From: Peptococcaceae bacterium BRH_c23
GTDB lineage: Bacteria; Bacillota_B; Desulfitobacteriia; Desulfitobacteriales; Desulfitobacteriaceae
DNA: 6,864 nt
Direction: 5' to 3'
NCBI GenBank assembly: GCA_000961805.1
Contig: LADV01000207.1
Location: forward strand, 1-6,864
A program made the translations under genes and the position numbers. This document shows positions 5,849-6,864 of this stretch, piece by piece. The notes under the pieces were generated by a model, which was not told where the DNA came from, ran no database searches, and saw nothing but the letters and a program-made list of their open reading frames with translations. Within the stretch, counting starts at the first letter, position 1. The number at the start of each line of letters is the position of its first letter.

Positions 5849-6079
5849 TCATTCAATGCCTAAAATGTAGCGAGTAGAGTCCTGGGGATGGATAACGGGG
5901 TTTGCGCAAATTTCTACTTTCCCTTGCGTCCCACGACTCCCTCTCCATCCAGAATTTCTGGTAAGGGATAGTCCAAACGATATTTTAGACAAGCATATAG
6001 TCTCACCATTGTCAATGCAGGTTTTTATGACCGGTCCGCAGGCATAGAGTCCATCCATGGTGACAGAAATTTGTCTGGT
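5849..6079 (-). pseudogene. Remnant resembling a DDE transposase core
   Basis: Downstream of, and in the same frame as, the DUF4338 ORF after its TAG stop, the sequence reads TRQISVTMDGLYACGPVIKTC, with ATG at 6056-6058. The string DGLYACGPVIK followed by CxxNG resembles the strand around the second catalytic Asp of DDE transposases of the H-repeat-associated type. The later RNSGWRGSRGTQGKV could be a decayed version of the conserved Trp/Gly/Arg/Gln segment that follows. Neither the first Asp nor the final Glu region is present and the frame ends at TGA 5849-5851. No ribosome binding site precedes the ATG. I take it as a deletion remnant of a transposase; the assignment rests on one short motif. 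Confidence 0.45.
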
Positions 6080-6864
6080 CTAGTCATCAGGATTCACCAC
6101 CATGCAGGGCTTAATCCCTTTAAGGCAATCTTTGAAGTCATTTTGGAGGGGATACATGTAGATCGCCTTACGAGATAGGCTATACTCTCTTTCTCTATCC
6201 ATTCTACCCCGACCTTGAGTTTCACCAAGATAGATCCAGTTCGAGGCTTTATAGCATGTGCCCGCAAAATGAGACGTGTCGACAAAGGTTTCTAAAAGCA
6301 CGGGTGCATAACAATATTCGCGCAACCAGTCCTCTTGAAGCTGTTTTATCGCTAAGGATAATACCTTACTGGCCAGGTTTTTAACGTTAACCCAGGGAAG
6401 TATGAGAAATCGGCTGTTATTGACGATCAAATGCAAGCGTTGCTTTCTATCTTGGACATTCCAACCGATCCACTCATCCCGAGGGCTCAAGGCCCACGCG
6501 GATGCCGAAAACTGAAGACAGCCCAGGATCGTCTCTTTTGATTTAATAAAGTAGGCTAATTGAGCACCATAGACTTGTTTCTCACCGATCATGTGATAAT
6601 CACTAATGTATCGTTTCCAAAGCTTCAACCCTATACCGGCTCTCGCAATTTCAAGATTTATTGGCAATAGGTCCTTTAATTCATCTGCGATCGGAGTGGT
6701 ATCGATATTGAAGTCTGGTAGTTTTGAATTCCTAAGCCTTATTTTTGAAGTGTCTAACGGTGGAAGTTTAATGAGTCCTGCTTCTTCCAATGTTTCTAGA
6801 AAGGATGTACATTGAGGTGTTTTTGCTTTTCCTGCTGGTGTAGTCCACCCTAGAAACTCACATA
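6080..6864 (-). CDS. DUF4338/DruA-family protein, transposon type (5' end outside window)
   Basis: The frame is open to the window edge and continues upstream of the apparent TTG start at 6790, reading EFLGWTTPAGKAKTP and then CTSFLETLEEAGLIKLPP, the usual family N-terminus, so the true start lies outside. Then come QLAYFIKSKETILGCLQFSA, RDEWIGW, the signature NNSRFLILPWVNVKNLASKV, DWLREYCYAPVLLETFVD, FAGTCYKASNW and the closing KAIYMYPL. All are typical of the DUF4338 (DruA, PF14236) family. The family is named after DruA of Druantia anti-phage systems, but very many members belong to insertion sequences. No Druantia partner such as the large helicase DruE is visible. Together with the transposase-like remnant directly downstream in the same frame, a mobile-element origin is more likely. 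The ORF ends at TAG 6080-6082 after PCMVVNPDD, which may be the natural end or an interruption. Confidence 0.8.
   Translation of the reverse strand, partial: CEFLGWTTPAGKAKTPQCTSFLETLEEAGLIKLPPLDTSKIRLRNSKLPDFNIDTTPIADELKDLLPINLEIARAGIGLKLWKRYISDYHMIGEKQVYGAQLAYFIKSKETILGCLQFSASAWALSPRDEWIGWNVQDRKQRLHLIVNNSRFLILPWVNVKNLASKVLSLAIKQLQEDWLREYCYAPVLLETFVDTSHFAGTCYKASNWIYLGETQGRGRMDREREYSLSRKAIYMYPLQNDFKDCLKGIKPCMVVNPDD

Noticed and set aside
6094..6285. 63-aa minus-strand ORF
   Set aside because: Out-of-frame shadow inside the DUF4338 gene.
6606..6815. 69-aa plus-strand ORF
   Set aside because: Antisense to the conserved N-terminal part of the DUF4338 protein.
6080..6864. Druantia anti-phage system
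   Set aside because: Only a DruA-family protein is present; no DruE or other Druantia genes are seen, and transposase-like sequence beside it fits an insertion sequence better.

Overview
The window looks like an accessory, partly decayed stretch of a Bacillota chromosome. AT-rich coding, strong AGGAGG-type ribosome binding sites and a GGGGACGGGGTT-type palindrome suggest a Clostridia lineage, perhaps near Desulfosporosinus or Desulfitobacterium. That placement is an inference; no marker gene is present.

Left part (1-1605): the 5' end of an AAA_14-type ATPase leaves the window on the minus strand. It is followed by a series of gene fragments: a RyR-domain gene remnant (minus), an ATP-grasp remnant (plus) whose open frame overlaps it antisense, and an AAA+ ATPase remnant (minus). 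The AAA+ remnant carries a frameshift and is cut by a 49-bp palindromic repeat next to a perfect 12-bp tandem duplication. The fragments abut one another, which points to repeated deletion and rearrangement.

Middle part (1706-3957): one apparently intact plus-strand gene encodes a stand-alone protein of the helicase-associated Helicase_C_3 (XPB/Ssl2-like) type. It converges on a truncated shikimate-kinase-like gene whose Walker A motif has Ser in place of the second Gly. A 3372-3957 interval follows with a doubtful plus-strand ORF, an imperfect direct repeat, two hairpins and a near-perfect Shine-Dalgarno site whose reading frame soon runs into the antisense end of the next gene.

Right part (3958-5770): a two-gene minus-strand unit. 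The first gene encodes a 146-aa protein with a CxxxxCxC cluster, and the second a 442-aa, probably helical protein ending in a SEC-C zinc motif. Both look intact and are the best candidates here for an undescribed functional pair.

Right edge (5849-6864): a DUF4338/DruA-family protein of transposon type runs off the window. After one in-frame TAG comes a remnant resembling a DDE transposase core, so this end is probably a decayed insertion sequence.

I see no tRNA, rRNA, CRISPR array or intact multi-gene defence system.
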